Source: JAXMAO01 sp046350375 (GTDB lineage: Bacteria > Planctomycetota > Phycisphaerae > UBA1845 > UTPLA1). From it: a DNA stretch of 64,000 nt. The notes under the pieces are model-generated. The model made no database searches. It was not told the origin of the DNA and was given only the letters and a program-made list of their open reading frames with translations. Where the stretch lies: the NCBI GenBank assembly GCA_046350375.1, contig JAXMAO010000001.1:124001-188000 (forward strand), written 5' to 3'. Both the position numbers and the translations under genes were made by a program. This document shows, piece by piece, positions 29,023 through 37,033 of this stretch. Each line of letters begins with the position of its first letter. Position 1 is the stretch's first letter.

Positions 29023-29472
29023 TTACGTCGCGCCGGTCAACTCGTCGTAGTCGCCGCGGTCCCTGGTGCGCCCGGTTGCTTTCTTGTTCCGGAGCAACAG
29101 ATCGCGGCTGATGAAGCTCACGGTGACACCGTCCAGCGCGCTGGCGACCCGCGACGCCCAGGCCTCGTCAAAAGAGACCTGATCGACGCTCGTCATCAGG
29201 TCGATCCGCACCGGCGGGCGCCCAAGCTGAACCACCTGATCGGGACCCGACAGGTCGGACTCGCTCACGCCGATATCAGTGAACCCGAATCTCGACAACA
29301 CGCCCAGGATCCGCCGCGCGTTCTCGGGCGTCGGCTCGACAAAAAAGTCGATGTCGCCGGTCATGCGCGGATAGCCGTGGAATCCGACGGCGATTCCGCC
29401 CACGACGACGTACCTAACGCCGGCCGCGTTTAAACACTCGATAAACTCGCGCCAATCCTTGTGAAGCTTCAT
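29023..29472 (-). CDS. Nucleotidyltransferase-fold protein (DUF6036-like)
   Basis: A 149-residue protein of the polymerase-beta-like nucleotidyltransferase superfamily. The N-terminal helix (WREFIECLNAAGVRYVVVGG) leads to the GG of the nucleotide loop, followed by GYPRMTGDIDFFVEPT, in which the two Asp of GDIDF are the catalytic metal ligands. A third acidic strand, VRIDLMTSVD, is present. The C-terminal RTRDRGDYDEL is typical of these stand-alone proteins. They often form two-gene modules with a small partner, some acting as toxin-antitoxin pairs (AbiEii/MNT-like). Here the 64-residue partner gene overlaps its start by 59 bp in another frame. Activity and partner are inferred. Confidence 0.85.
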   Translation of the reverse strand: MKLHKDWREFIECLNAAGVRYVVVGGIAVGFHGYPRMTGDIDFFVEPTPENARRILGVLSRFGFTDIGVSESDLSGPDQVVQLGRPPVRIDLMTSVDQVSFDEAWASRVASALDGVTVSFISRDLLLRNKKATGRTRDRGDYDELTGAT

Positions 29473-29608
29473 CCAGATCGCTCGTGTAGACCCTGATGAT
29501 CTCCAGCAGCACGTCCAGACGCTGCTCAGGCGTCATCTGCCGGTACTCCGCCCGCGTGGCCCGGTCGGCCTCCTCGAAAGATCGAAAGACGCGGACGACC
29601 TTGTCCAT
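29414..29608 (-). CDS. Small partner protein of the nucleotidyltransferase
   Basis: A 64-residue protein with FRSFEEADRATRAEYRQMTPEQRL (core: TPEQRLDVLLEIIR) and a basic C-terminus RVYRVFKRGRR. Similar short proteins, from memory, precede DUF6036-type nucleotidyltransferase genes in many genomes. It is predicted to be helical, with no DNA-binding motif I can name. Its ATG at 29608 lies exactly where a transcript would begin from the TATAAT at 29620-29615, so it may be translated leaderless. Its last 59 bp overlap the nucleotidyltransferase gene, suggesting coupled translation. An antitoxin or regulator role is possible but not shown. Confidence 0.7.
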   Translation of the reverse strand: MDKVVRVFRSFEEADRATRAEYRQMTPEQRLDVLLEIIRVYTSDLDEASQGLARVYRVFKRGRR

Positions 29609-29614
29609 CCGTGC

Positions 29615-29620
29615 ATTATA
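29615..29620 (-). promoter_or_regulatory. -10 box (TATAAT) placing transcription start at the ATG
   Basis: Perfect TATAAT on the minus strand with 6 nt between it and ATG 29608; no Shine-Dalgarno sequence exists. No convincing -35. Confidence 0.4.
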
Positions 29621-29664
29621 CGTCCGCGCCGGCGTCGCATAGCATGCAGCCGCCGGAGGGCCGC

Positions 29665-30795
29665 GTGTTCGAGTTCCGCTGTCTGGCCACCGACCCCGTC
29701 TCCGCCGCCCGGCGCGGGCGGTTTGAGACGCCGCACGGCCCGTTCGATACGCCGGCGTTCATGCCGGTCGGCACCCGTGGCGCGGTCAAGGGCGTCACGC
29801 CCGAGCAGCTCCGCGCGCTGGGGGCGCAGATCATCCTCGCCAACACCTATCACCTGGCCCTGCGGCCAGGCGAAACCGTGGTGCGCGACCTGGGCGGCCT
29901 GCACGCGCTGATGGACTGGCACGGCCCGATCCTGACCGACTCGGGCGGCTACCAGGTCTTTTCGCTGGCCGAGCTGCGCGAGATCGACGACGACGGTGTC
30001 ACCTTTCGCTCGCACCTCGACGGGCAGATCATCCGGCTGGATGCGGCCCGATCGATCGCCATCCAGAACGCGCTCGGCGCCGACGTCATCATGGCGTTCG
30101 ACCAGTGCGTGCGCCTGCCGGCGCCCGACGACGAGGTCCGCCGCGCGGTCGAGCGCTCCGTCCGCTGGGCCCAGCAGTCGCGCGACGCCCATCGCCGGGC
30201 CGACCAGGCGCTGTTCGGCATCGTGCAAGGCGGGCTCGACCTCGAGCTGCGCTCCCGCTGCCTCGACGCGCTGCGCCCGCTCGACCTGCCGGGCTACGCG
30301 ATCGGCGGCCTGTCGGTCGGCGAGCGCCCGGCGGAAATGGTCGCGCTGTTGCGGCGCTTCACGCCGCTGATGCCGGCCGATCGGCCGCGCTACCTGATGG
30401 GCGTGGGTCGGCCGATCGACATCGTCCGCGCGGTGGCGACCGGGGTGGACCTGTTCGACTGCGTGCTGCCGACGCGGAACGGACGGAACTCATTCGCGTT
30501 TACCGAGGCGGGGACGCTGCGGCTGCGCAACGAGCGGCACAAGGCGTCGCGCGAGCCGCTCGAGGCAGGCTGTCCGTGCGAGGCCTGCCGGCGCTTCACG
30601 CGCGGCTACCTGCGGCACCTGTTCCTGGCGGGCGAGATGCTGGGGCCGATTCTGGTGTCGATTCACAACCTGGCGTACTATCAGCGGCTGATGGCGCGGA
30701 TTCGCGATGCGATTTCGGCCGGGCGATTCGCCGCCCTGGTCGCGGAGTTCGAGGCGCGGTTGCCGGCGGAGTCTGTGGACGCGCTCGAAGCGTGA
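29665..30795 (+). CDS. tgt: tRNA-guanine transglycosylase
   Basis: Exchanges guanine 34 of tRNA-Asp, -Asn, -His and -Tyr for the queuosine precursor preQ1. The GTG start at 29665 has a CCGGAGGG ribosome site 4-6 nt upstream and gives 376 residues, the usual length; ATGs at 29611 and 29644 lack such a site. Catalytic Asp is near residue 92 in LTDSGGYQVFSL; the nucleophile Asp near 265 is in GVDLFDCVLPTRNGRN. Zinc ligands are in CPCEACRRF and the His of VSIHNL. preQ1 pocket residues FDQC and GGLSVGE are also present. yajC follows after 54 bp, a common order. Cytoplasmic. Confidence 0.97.
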   Translation: MFEFRCLATDPVSAARRGRFETPHGPFDTPAFMPVGTRGAVKGVTPEQLRALGAQIILANTYHLALRPGETVVRDLGGLHALMDWHGPILTDSGGYQVFSLAELREIDDDGVTFRSHLDGQIIRLDAARSIAIQNALGADVIMAFDQCVRLPAPDDEVRRAVERSVRWAQQSRDAHRRADQALFGIVQGGLDLELRSRCLDALRPLDLPGYAIGGLSVGERPAEMVALLRRFTPLMPADRPRYLMGVGRPIDIVRAVATGVDLFDCVLPTRNGRNSFAFTEAGTLRLRNERHKASREPLEAGCPCEACRRFTRGYLRHLFLAGEMLGPILVSIHNLAYYQRLMARIRDAISAGRFAALVAEFEARLPAESVDALEA

Positions 30796-30849
30796 GCCCG
30801 GCGCGGCGCGGTCGATCGTCACCATCGTCAAGACTAGAAGGGACCGGAG

Positions 30850-31203
30850 ATGCGTTTGAGCATGCTTGTGGCACAGACGACGGCGCCGGCGAATCAGCCG
30901 CCGCCGCCGTCAATGACGTCGCTGCTCTATCTGTTCGTGCCGATGTTCCTGGTGATGTACCTGCTGGTCATGCGCCCGCAGCGGCGCGAGCGCGACAAGC
31001 ACCAGAAGATGCTCGCGGCGCTCAAGAAGAACGACCGGGTGATGACCATCGGCGGGCTGTTCGGCGTGGTGCAGGGCGTCAAGGGGGACGAGGTGACATT
31101 GAAGGTCGACGAGACGACCAACACCAAGCTGACCTTCTCGCGCTCGGCGATCAAGACGGTGGTGGCGTCGGCCGGCGAGACCAGCGAGAGCAAGCCGGGC
31201 TGA
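30850..31203 (+). CDS. yajC: Preprotein translocase accessory protein YajC
   Basis: A 117-residue inner-membrane protein. One membrane helix lies at about residues 24-40 (LLYLFVPMFLVMYLLVM), followed by the family block RPQRRERDKHQKMLAALKKNDRVMTIGGLFG and a small beta domain ending SRSAIKTV. YajC associates with SecDF and the Sec translocon. The gene follows tgt on the same strand and is probably cotranscribed; secDF is not next in line here. An alternative ATG five codons in is possible. Confidence 0.93.
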   Translation: MRLSMLVAQTTAPANQPPPPSMTSLLYLFVPMFLVMYLLVMRPQRRERDKHQKMLAALKKNDRVMTIGGLFGVVQGVKGDEVTLKVDETTNTKLTFSRSAIKTVVASAGETSESKPG

Positions 31204-31522
31204 TCCGCGGTCTGTCACGTTTCAGACTCCGAGTCGCGCGGCAGTCTTGAAGCCGCGTCGCACTCGAAAGCCCCGTGGCACACTGAAGCCGCGTGGCCCC
31301 GCCCTTCGGCCCGTATCGTCGAAGCGGCGGCTCGTCACTCCCGTCACTATGAACGAACACCCGCAGAATCTCCCCGGCATGGCCTTCTGGCCGCGGTTCG
31401 GATGCACGCGCAGCGCGCGTCGGCGTTGCGCGGCGCGGCTGTTTCCGTGCGGCGCGGGCCGGGCGGAGCGGATATTATCTTTGCAGCGGGCGATGGGCGT
31501 GCGTCGCTCGCGGTCCATGAAC
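31204..31522. other. Intergenic stretch with decayed short repeats and a -10-like box
   Basis: No gene is seen. At about 31230-31300 there are three degenerate copies of a 19-nt motif around GAAGCCGCGTGGCAC, and a hairpin-forming pair CGCGGC/GCCGCG (31238-31258). These look like decayed members of the palindromic repeat families elsewhere in the window. TATTAT at 31473-31478 may be the -10 of the tRNA gene. Confidence 0.4.
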
Positions 31523-31607
31523 GGGCGAGTGGCGGAATGGCAGACGCAGGGGACTTAAAATCCCCAGGACAGCAGTGTCCATGCGGGTTCGAGTCCCGCC
31601 TCGCCCA
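31523..31607 (+). tRNA. tRNA-Leu (anticodon TAA)
   Basis: An 85-nt class II tRNA. The acceptor stem GGGCGAG/CTCGCCC pairs perfectly. D arm with GGCGGAATGGCAGACGC. Anticodon stem GGGGA/TCCCC encloses loop CTTAAAA with anticodon TAA. The long variable arm has stem GGAC/GTCC. T arm GCGGGTTCGAGTCCCGC. Discriminator A73; CCA is not encoded. Reads UUA/UUG codons. Confidence 0.97.
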
Positions 31608-31759
31608 CGTTTGACGGCCTGCGGTGTGGCCGCGGGCGCCCGGGGCCGACGCGCGGGTGCGCCAGCGGCGTTGGATGTATCATGCGGGCGCAATTGCCGC
31701 TGGCGCCGCCGTGCCGGGCAGTTTCAAATTGTCAGATATGGACTCATGGGGCCAGTCGC

Positions 31760-32893
31760 ATGAAAAGCCTCACCATCGCAATACTGTTCTCGTGCATGAT
31801 CGGGCCGATCGCTCGCGCAGGGGACGAATCGCCGGCGTCCCCGAAGCAGCAGGAGTTCGATTCGCTCTTCGAAACCTACTACCTGAACAAGAACATCAAC
31901 GATGTTATTCGCCTCCTCAAAATCGCCGAGTTAGACCGCTTGTTCGACGCGCATGAGAGCGCGATGGCTGGCATGACCGGGTTCCTGGCGACCGTGTTCA
32001 CCGAAGAGCCCGGGAAGATTGACCGAATTGTGAAGAGCGCGCGGTTCACCGGGCGGACTCGGAAGGTCATCGAAAGAGCGCTCTGGATGTCTGGAAACGC
32101 GAAGAAGATCAAGCCGCTCTTTGGCAAGCTGCCCGATTTCGCGAACGAGAAACCGGTCGCGCTGAAGGATTGCCCGATCAAGGATCCGGGCGATCTCGAC
32201 ATGATGTGGGGCGCGTTTCTCGCGTCGGGCGATGCGGCTTATGCAAAGCGCGTGCTCGAAACGCTAGACGAGTCGCGCGAGTTGTCGGGTGAGCGGCGCC
32301 TGGACGCCGCCATGCGCGGTGCGGCCGAATGGTCGCTGCGGAGCTTTGTGCTGCGGCACGAGCTCGTCTATCGAATGGCGCAACGGGAACTGAAGGCACA
32401 GCCCCAGGGAGTCCGGAAGAAGCTCCGCAAGATGCTGGAATCGATCAAGATGCCCAAGATGGAGAAAAGCGACGGCGAGTTCACCGCCGGCCTGTTCATC
32501 CTCGATGACGCCACGCTGCGGGAGTTCGAGAAACCTCGGGACGCGGTGTTGCGCCTGAGTAACAAGACCCGGGCGCGCGTTGGCGATATCGTCGCGATCA
32601 AGATTACCTTCACCGGATTCGAGCTGACCGACGATCTGAAAGCGCTGGTCCAGTACGATCTGAAGATCCTGGATCCGGACGGGGGCATCTACGACGAGAC
32701 CGACCTCAAGAACCTCGAGGCATATCACGGGCGGACCGCAACCCGATTCACGTTTCTCGACAATCACACGGTCACAATGTTGCGATTCGAGGACAAGGAC
32801 AAGCCGGGAACGTACCGGGTCCGGGCGACGATCCGCGACCGGATCGGAAAGAAATCCATCGCTCTCGAGCAGACGATCACGCTCGAGAAGTGA
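31760..32893 (+). CDS. Secreted protein of unknown function
   Basis: A 377-residue exported protein. The start at 31760 gives a clear signal peptide (MKSLTIAILFSCMIGPIARA). The N-terminal two thirds (residues about 28-250) are helical, with motifs such as RKVIERALWMSGNAKKIKPLF and RRLDAAMRGAAEWSLRSFVLRHELV, reminiscent of helical-repeat scaffolds. The last 110 residues (from VLRLSNKTRARVGDIVAIKITF) look like a beta-sandwich of Ig type, ending in LEQTITLEK. I recognise no family. Its base composition is less GC-rich than its neighbours, with more ATC/AAG/GAA codons, which could reflect selection for a charged protein or transfer. It stands alone between tRNA-Leu and ilvC. Confidence 0.75.
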   Translation: MKSLTIAILFSCMIGPIARAGDESPASPKQQEFDSLFETYYLNKNINDVIRLLKIAELDRLFDAHESAMAGMTGFLATVFTEEPGKIDRIVKSARFTGRTRKVIERALWMSGNAKKIKPLFGKLPDFANEKPVALKDCPIKDPGDLDMMWGAFLASGDAAYAKRVLETLDESRELSGERRLDAAMRGAAEWSLRSFVLRHELVYRMAQRELKAQPQGVRKKLRKMLESIKMPKMEKSDGEFTAGLFILDDATLREFEKPRDAVLRLSNKTRARVGDIVAIKITFTGFELTDDLKALVQYDLKILDPDGGIYDETDLKNLEAYHGRTATRFTFLDNHTVTMLRFEDKDKPGTYRVRATIRDRIGKKSIALEQTITLEK

Positions 32894-32999
32894 GGTCCAA
32901 TCGCCGCCGGGCGCGGCGGACGGGCGATCGACCCGGCCGGGCCGTCCGCGGGCGCCCAGGGCCAACGCGCGTGCCCGGCGCGCTGCGAGAGGGGCGATC

Positions 33000-33974
33000 G
33001 TGCAGACCATTCCTTCGACTGACCCGGCCGCGCCCGTCGAGCTGCTCGGCTGCGTCGCCGTCATCGGCTATGGCAACCAGGGCCGTGCCCACGCCCTCAA
33101 CCTGCGCGACAGCGGCGTGACCGTCATCATCGGGCAGCGGGCGGGGGACAGCTTCGATCGCGCCGTCGCCGACGGTTTCGCGCCGCGGCCCGTCGCCGCC
33201 GCGGCCGGCTCGGCCGACCTGGCGATTCTGGCGCTGCCGGACGAGTCGATGGGCGATGTCTTTTCCGCCGAGCTTGCGGCGAGGCTGCGGCCGGGCGCGG
33301 CGATCGGCTTTATTCACGGTTTTGCGGTCCGGTTTGGTCTGATCAAGCCGCCCGCGGGGCTGGACGTGGTGATGGTCGCCCCCAAGGGGCCGGGAAGGCT
33401 GGTCCGCGACCGGTTTGCCGCGGGCGGCGGCGTGCCGGCGCTGGTCGCCGTGCACCAGGACGCGACCGGCCGGGCGCTGCGCCGTGCGGTCGCGTGGGCG
33501 CGCGGCATCGGCGCGGCGCGGGCGCGGCTGATCGAGACGACGTTCGCGGCCGAATGCGAGTCAGACCTGTTCGGTGAGCAGGCCGTGCTGTGCGGCGGCG
33601 TGGTCGAGCTGATGAAGGCGGGCTTCGAGACGCTGGTGGCGGCCGGCTACGAGCCGGAGCTGGCCTACGTCGAGTGCATCCACGAGGTGAAACAGATCGT
33701 CGACCTCATCTACACCGAGGGGCTGGCGGGCATGCGGGCGCGAATTTCGGGCACGGCCCGCTTCGGCGGCCTGACGCGCGGTCCGCGGCTGGTGAGCGAA
33801 GCCGTGCGGGCCGAGATGCGGCGGATGCTGGCGGAGATTCGCGACGGGCGGTTCGCGGCCGAGTGGCTGGGCGAGTGTGCCGCGGGCCGCGGGCAACTGG
33901 AGCGGCTGGCCCGCGCCGAGGCGGACAGCGGTGCCGAGGCGGCGGGGCGAGTGGTCCGCGGGTGGAGCGGCTGA
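33000..33974 (+). CDS. ilvC: Ketol-acid reductoisomerase
   Basis: Second enzyme of branched-chain amino acid synthesis: isomerises and reduces 2-acetolactate with NAD(P)H and Mg2+. It has 324 residues from GTG 33000, with GAGAGGGG upstream, so it is a class I (short) enzyme. Rossmann motif GYGNQGRAHALNLRDSG near residue 24. Metal and substrate residues are in ECESDLFGEQAVLCGG and YVECIHEVKQIVDLIYTEG. The loop after the second strand (IIGQRAGDSFDRA) is one residue shorter than the common version and has Asp where Ser usually contacts the NADP phosphate, which may favour NADH (inference). Other ilv genes are not in the window. Confidence 0.93.
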   Translation: MQTIPSTDPAAPVELLGCVAVIGYGNQGRAHALNLRDSGVTVIIGQRAGDSFDRAVADGFAPRPVAAAAGSADLAILALPDESMGDVFSAELAARLRPGAAIGFIHGFAVRFGLIKPPAGLDVVMVAPKGPGRLVRDRFAAGGGVPALVAVHQDATGRALRRAVAWARGIGAARARLIETTFAAECESDLFGEQAVLCGGVVELMKAGFETLVAAGYEPELAYVECIHEVKQIVDLIYTEGLAGMRARISGTARFGGLTRGPRLVSEAVRAEMRRMLAEIRDGRFAAEWLGECAAGRGQLERLARAEADSGAEAAGRVVRGWSG

Positions 33975-34056
33975 CGCGGCGAGGGAATTCGCGCGAGAAC
34001 GGCCGGGCCGAAATCCGTTGCGGATGGGTGGTGGGAGGCAGATCGGGAGGCTCACC

Positions 34057-34788
34057 ATGTTTCCGCAGGACGGCCAGGGCAGCGACGCGCGCATTTCGCG
34101 GCTGGAGCAGCAGGTTCGCACGCTGCGGCGGTTGTTGGCAGGGGCGGCGCTGGTGATTTGCGGGGCGGTTGCGTGGCACAGTGCCGCGGTTTCGGCCGAC
34201 GATCGCGCCGACGCGCGTGTCCTGCGGCTGCGCGGGCTGATCATCGAGGATGATCACGGCCGCGCGCGAATCGTGCTTGGCGCGCCGACGCCCGCCACGC
34301 CGGGCCGAAAGCGGGCCGACGCTTCGACTGCGCTGGTGTTCCTCGGCGAAGATGGCGCCGACCGCGTCTGTCTCGGCTTTACGCCCAATCCGCAGATGAA
34401 GGGCAAGGTTGTGAATCGCATTGCCCCGGCGGTCGGTCTGCAGATCAACGACCCGGCCGGGAACGAGCGCGCCGGTTTCGGCCATCTGGCAAACGGGCGC
34501 GTGGTCCTGGGCCTCGACTGGCCCGGGCGCGAAGCGATCGCGCTGGGGGTCGATGACAAGGAGGGCAGCGCCATGATGCTGATGTGGGGCGAGAAGGACG
34601 ACACGCCCGAGCGGGCCGGCTTTTTCGCCGGTCGCGACGGCACGACGATCATGAAGGTGTCCGACGCGATGGGCTTCGAGCGGTTTGTGTTTCAGACGCA
34701 GGGCGTCGACGCGGCGCGATTCCTGATCGGCGACTCCAAGGATCACAAGCACACCGACGTGCTGCCGAAGCTCGTGGCGAAGCCTTGA
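34057..34788 (+). CDS. Membrane-anchored protein of unknown function
   Basis: A 243-residue protein from ATG 34057, which has CGGGAGG 7 nt upstream. Residues 8-25 form a short coiled coil (ARISRLEQQVRTLRRL), followed by a membrane helix at about 27-46 (LAGAALVICGAVAWHS). The remaining 190 residues are beta-rich repeats of the form ARIVLGA, ALVFLGEDGADRV, VGLQINDPAGNERAGF, VVLGLDW, each ending in a Gly-Asp turn, suggesting a stacked-strand fold outside the membrane. Similar proteins are seen in planctomycetes, but I know of no function. Downstream of ilvC by 82 bp on the same strand; convergent with asnS. Confidence 0.75.
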   Translation: MFPQDGQGSDARISRLEQQVRTLRRLLAGAALVICGAVAWHSAAVSADDRADARVLRLRGLIIEDDHGRARIVLGAPTPATPGRKRADASTALVFLGEDGADRVCLGFTPNPQMKGKVVNRIAPAVGLQINDPAGNERAGFGHLANGRVVLGLDWPGREAIALGVDDKEGSAMMLMWGEKDDTPERAGFFAGRDGTTIMKVSDAMGFERFVFQTQGVDAARFLIGDSKDHKHTDVLPKLVAKP

Positions 34789-34857
34789 TCGTCGGCACGT
34801 CACGCGCCCGCGGCCGGAGCGGCGGGCCATGCGCTGGCGTTTGAGTGGCGAAAACTT

Positions 34858-36356
34858 CTACGGATACAACTTCCCCATCATCCGCGGATACGGAATCGTC
34901 TCGCGGATGTGCTTGAGCCCGCAGAGCCAGGCCAGCGTCCGCTCCACCCCCAGGCCGAAGCCGCCGTGCGGCACGCTGCCGTAGCGCCGCAGATCGAGGT
35001 ACCAGTCGTAGTCCGTCTCGCTCAGCGCTTCCTCATGGATGCGCTCCAGCAGCACGCCCAGGTCGTCCTCGCGCTGCGAGCCGCCGATGATCTCGCCGTA
35101 CCCCTCGGGCGCCAGCAGGTCGACGTTGTTGCAGCGCGTCGGGTCGTCGACGTTCCGCTTCATGTAGAACGCCTTGCACTCGCGCGGATAGTGCGTCACA
35201 AAGCAGGGCCGATCGTGCAGCCGGCTGATGATGGTCTCGTCGCTGCCGCCCAGGTCGCCGTTCACGTCGAAGTTCGCGGCCAGCTGCATGTGGTGGGGGA
35301 TGTTCTGCACGTCAACTTCGAGGTCGTCCAGCTCTTCCTTCAGCTCGGCCAGCTCGGCGGTCAGCTTGTCGCGCTGCCATTCCTTGACGCCCGGCCCGGC
35401 GAGCTGGGCTTCCTTCTCACTCATCAGCGTCTTCACCGCGCCGATGCGGGCGGACTTGGTCTGGGTCGCATTCGAGCAGCTCGCGCGCCTTGGGCCCGCG
35501 GAGGATCTCGCCGGCGGCCCGGTGCGTGAGGCGGTAGAAAGGCTTGCGGATCCGCTCCAGCGCCGCCAGGTCGCGCTCGAGGAATTCCAGGTCGGCCCGG
35601 TGGTCGCGCAGCGCGCTGCACGATCGAGCAGATGAAGTCTTCGGCCACGCCGATCACCGCGTCGAGGTCGGCATAGGCGATTTCCGGCTCGACCATCCAG
35701 AACTCGGTGAGATGGCGGCGCGTCTTGCTCTTCTCAGCCCGAAACGTCGGCCCGAAGCAATAGACCTTCCCGAAGGCCATGCAGGCCGACTCGACATAGA
35801 GCTGCCCGGTCTGGGCGAGATAGACCGGCTCGCCGAAGTAGTCGACCGCGAAGAGCGTTTGCGCCCCTCGCCGGCCGCGGGCGCAGATGGGCGTGTCAAT
35901 GAGCGTGTAGCCGTTGCGGTTGAAGTAGCCGCGGATTTCGTCGACCGGCGTGTGGCGGATGCGGAGGATGTGCCACTGCCGGCGAAGCGGAAATGCAGGT
36001 GGCGGTGCTTGAAGAGGAAGTCGATGCCGTGCGGCTTGGAGTGATGGGGTAGTTCTCGGCGCGCGATACGACCTCGACCGCGGTGACGGTCAGCTCGTGT
36101 CCGCCGACCTGCTTGGCGTCGGCCCGCACCGTGCCGGTGACGCGCAGGCTCGTCTCCTGCCCGAGCTTGCGACACTCCTCGATGAACGACTCGGTCTGCG
36201 GCGACCTGGCGACCACGCACTGGCACAGCCCGGTTCCGTCGCGCAGCACCAGGAACACGAGCTTGCCGCTGTCGCGGCTTGTTGAACAGCCAGCCTTGCA
36301 GCGTCACTTCCGCGCCCGACGTGCTGGTGCAGCGCGCTGATGGCGACGATGGACAT
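34858..36356 (-). pseudogene. asnS: Asparaginyl-tRNA synthetase gene with several frameshifts
   Basis: All parts of an AsnRS are recognisable but in different frames. From ATG 36356: MSIVAISALHQHVGR, shift near 36325, VTLQGWLFNK, shift near 36285, the OB-fold anticodon domain GTGLCQCVVARSPQTESF, shifts near 36035 and 35985, class II motif 2 region GPTFRAEKSKTRRHLTEFWM, further shifts near 35615 and 35480, then an intact C-terminal part (34858-35436) with DLLAPEGYGEIIGGSQRE, YLDLRRYGSVPHGGFG and motif 3 GLGVERTLAW. An unusual charged coiled-coil insert (AELAELKEELDDLEVD) precedes the C-terminal catalytic part. Six or more indels in an essential-type gene suggest sequence error; a real pseudogene is the alternative. 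Expected role: charging tRNA-Asn. Confidence 0.85.
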
Positions 36357-36508
36357 GCGCCGAGCCCTCCGCAGCCGGCAGAGAATACGGCACACTACGG
36401 GCCGACGCAACGCGACGCGCGCCAGAGCCGGTGGCCTTGCGCGGGTCTGCCGGCTCGCTCGCCGGGTTGCTTGAAATCCGTCGCGTCGCCGCGGATCATC
36501 CATCATCA

Positions 36509-36892
36509 ATGAAACTCCTCGCCATCGCCCTGGGCGGCGCGGCGGGCAGCCTGGCGCGGTTCGGCCTCGGCGGACTCGTGCAGCGGCTCGCGCCCGACCA
36601 CCTGCCGCTCGGCACGCTGGCCGTCAACGTGCTGGGGTGTCTGGTCATGGGGGCGGTCGGGGCGCTGTTCCTCGGACCCTACCCGATCCGCGACACGCTC
36701 CGCATCGGCGTCGTCGTCGGCCTGCTCGGCGGTTTCACCACCTACTCGTCGTTCGCGTGGCAGACCTACGAACTCGCCGCGGCCGGCCGCTGGACGCTGG
36801 CCGCCGCAAACATCCTGCTGACAAACCTGTCATGTCTGGCCGGCGTGTGGCTCGGGGTCCGCGTTTGCCACGCCCTGCTGCCGGTTCGCTAG
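36509..36892 (+). CDS. crcB: Fluoride channel CrcB/Fluc
   Basis: A 127-residue inner-membrane protein with four helices. Family marks: GGAAGSLARFGL at the N-terminus, GTLAVNVLGCLVMG (with the pore Asn), and GGFTTYSSFAWQTYEL, which carries the Thr/Ser/Phe residues lining the fluoride path. Works as a dual-topology homodimer exporting fluoride. ATG 36509 is the family start, although its ribosome site is weak. I searched the preceding 150 bp by eye and did not see a convincing fluoride riboswitch. Divergent from asnS. Confidence 0.93.
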   Translation: MKLLAIALGGAAGSLARFGLGGLVQRLAPDHLPLGTLAVNVLGCLVMGAVGALFLGPYPIRDTLRIGVVVGLLGGFTTYSSFAWQTYELAAAGRWTLAAANILLTNLSCLAGVWLGVRVCHALLPVR

Positions 36893-37033
36893 CCGCGCGC
36901 CATGGCGCGACGAGCCGAATCGGCGACTCGCCGCGTGCGCGGCGCGGATATACTGCCAGCCCGGAGCCGCGGTCGCGCGGCCGCTCGCGCGTGCGATCGG
37001 TCGACCGGCGTGTCCCTGTCGTCGGAGCAGATC

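Noticed and set aside
36360..36508. Possible fluoride riboswitch ahead of crcB
   Set aside because: I could not align the conserved core sequence or pseudoknot to this stretch by eye.
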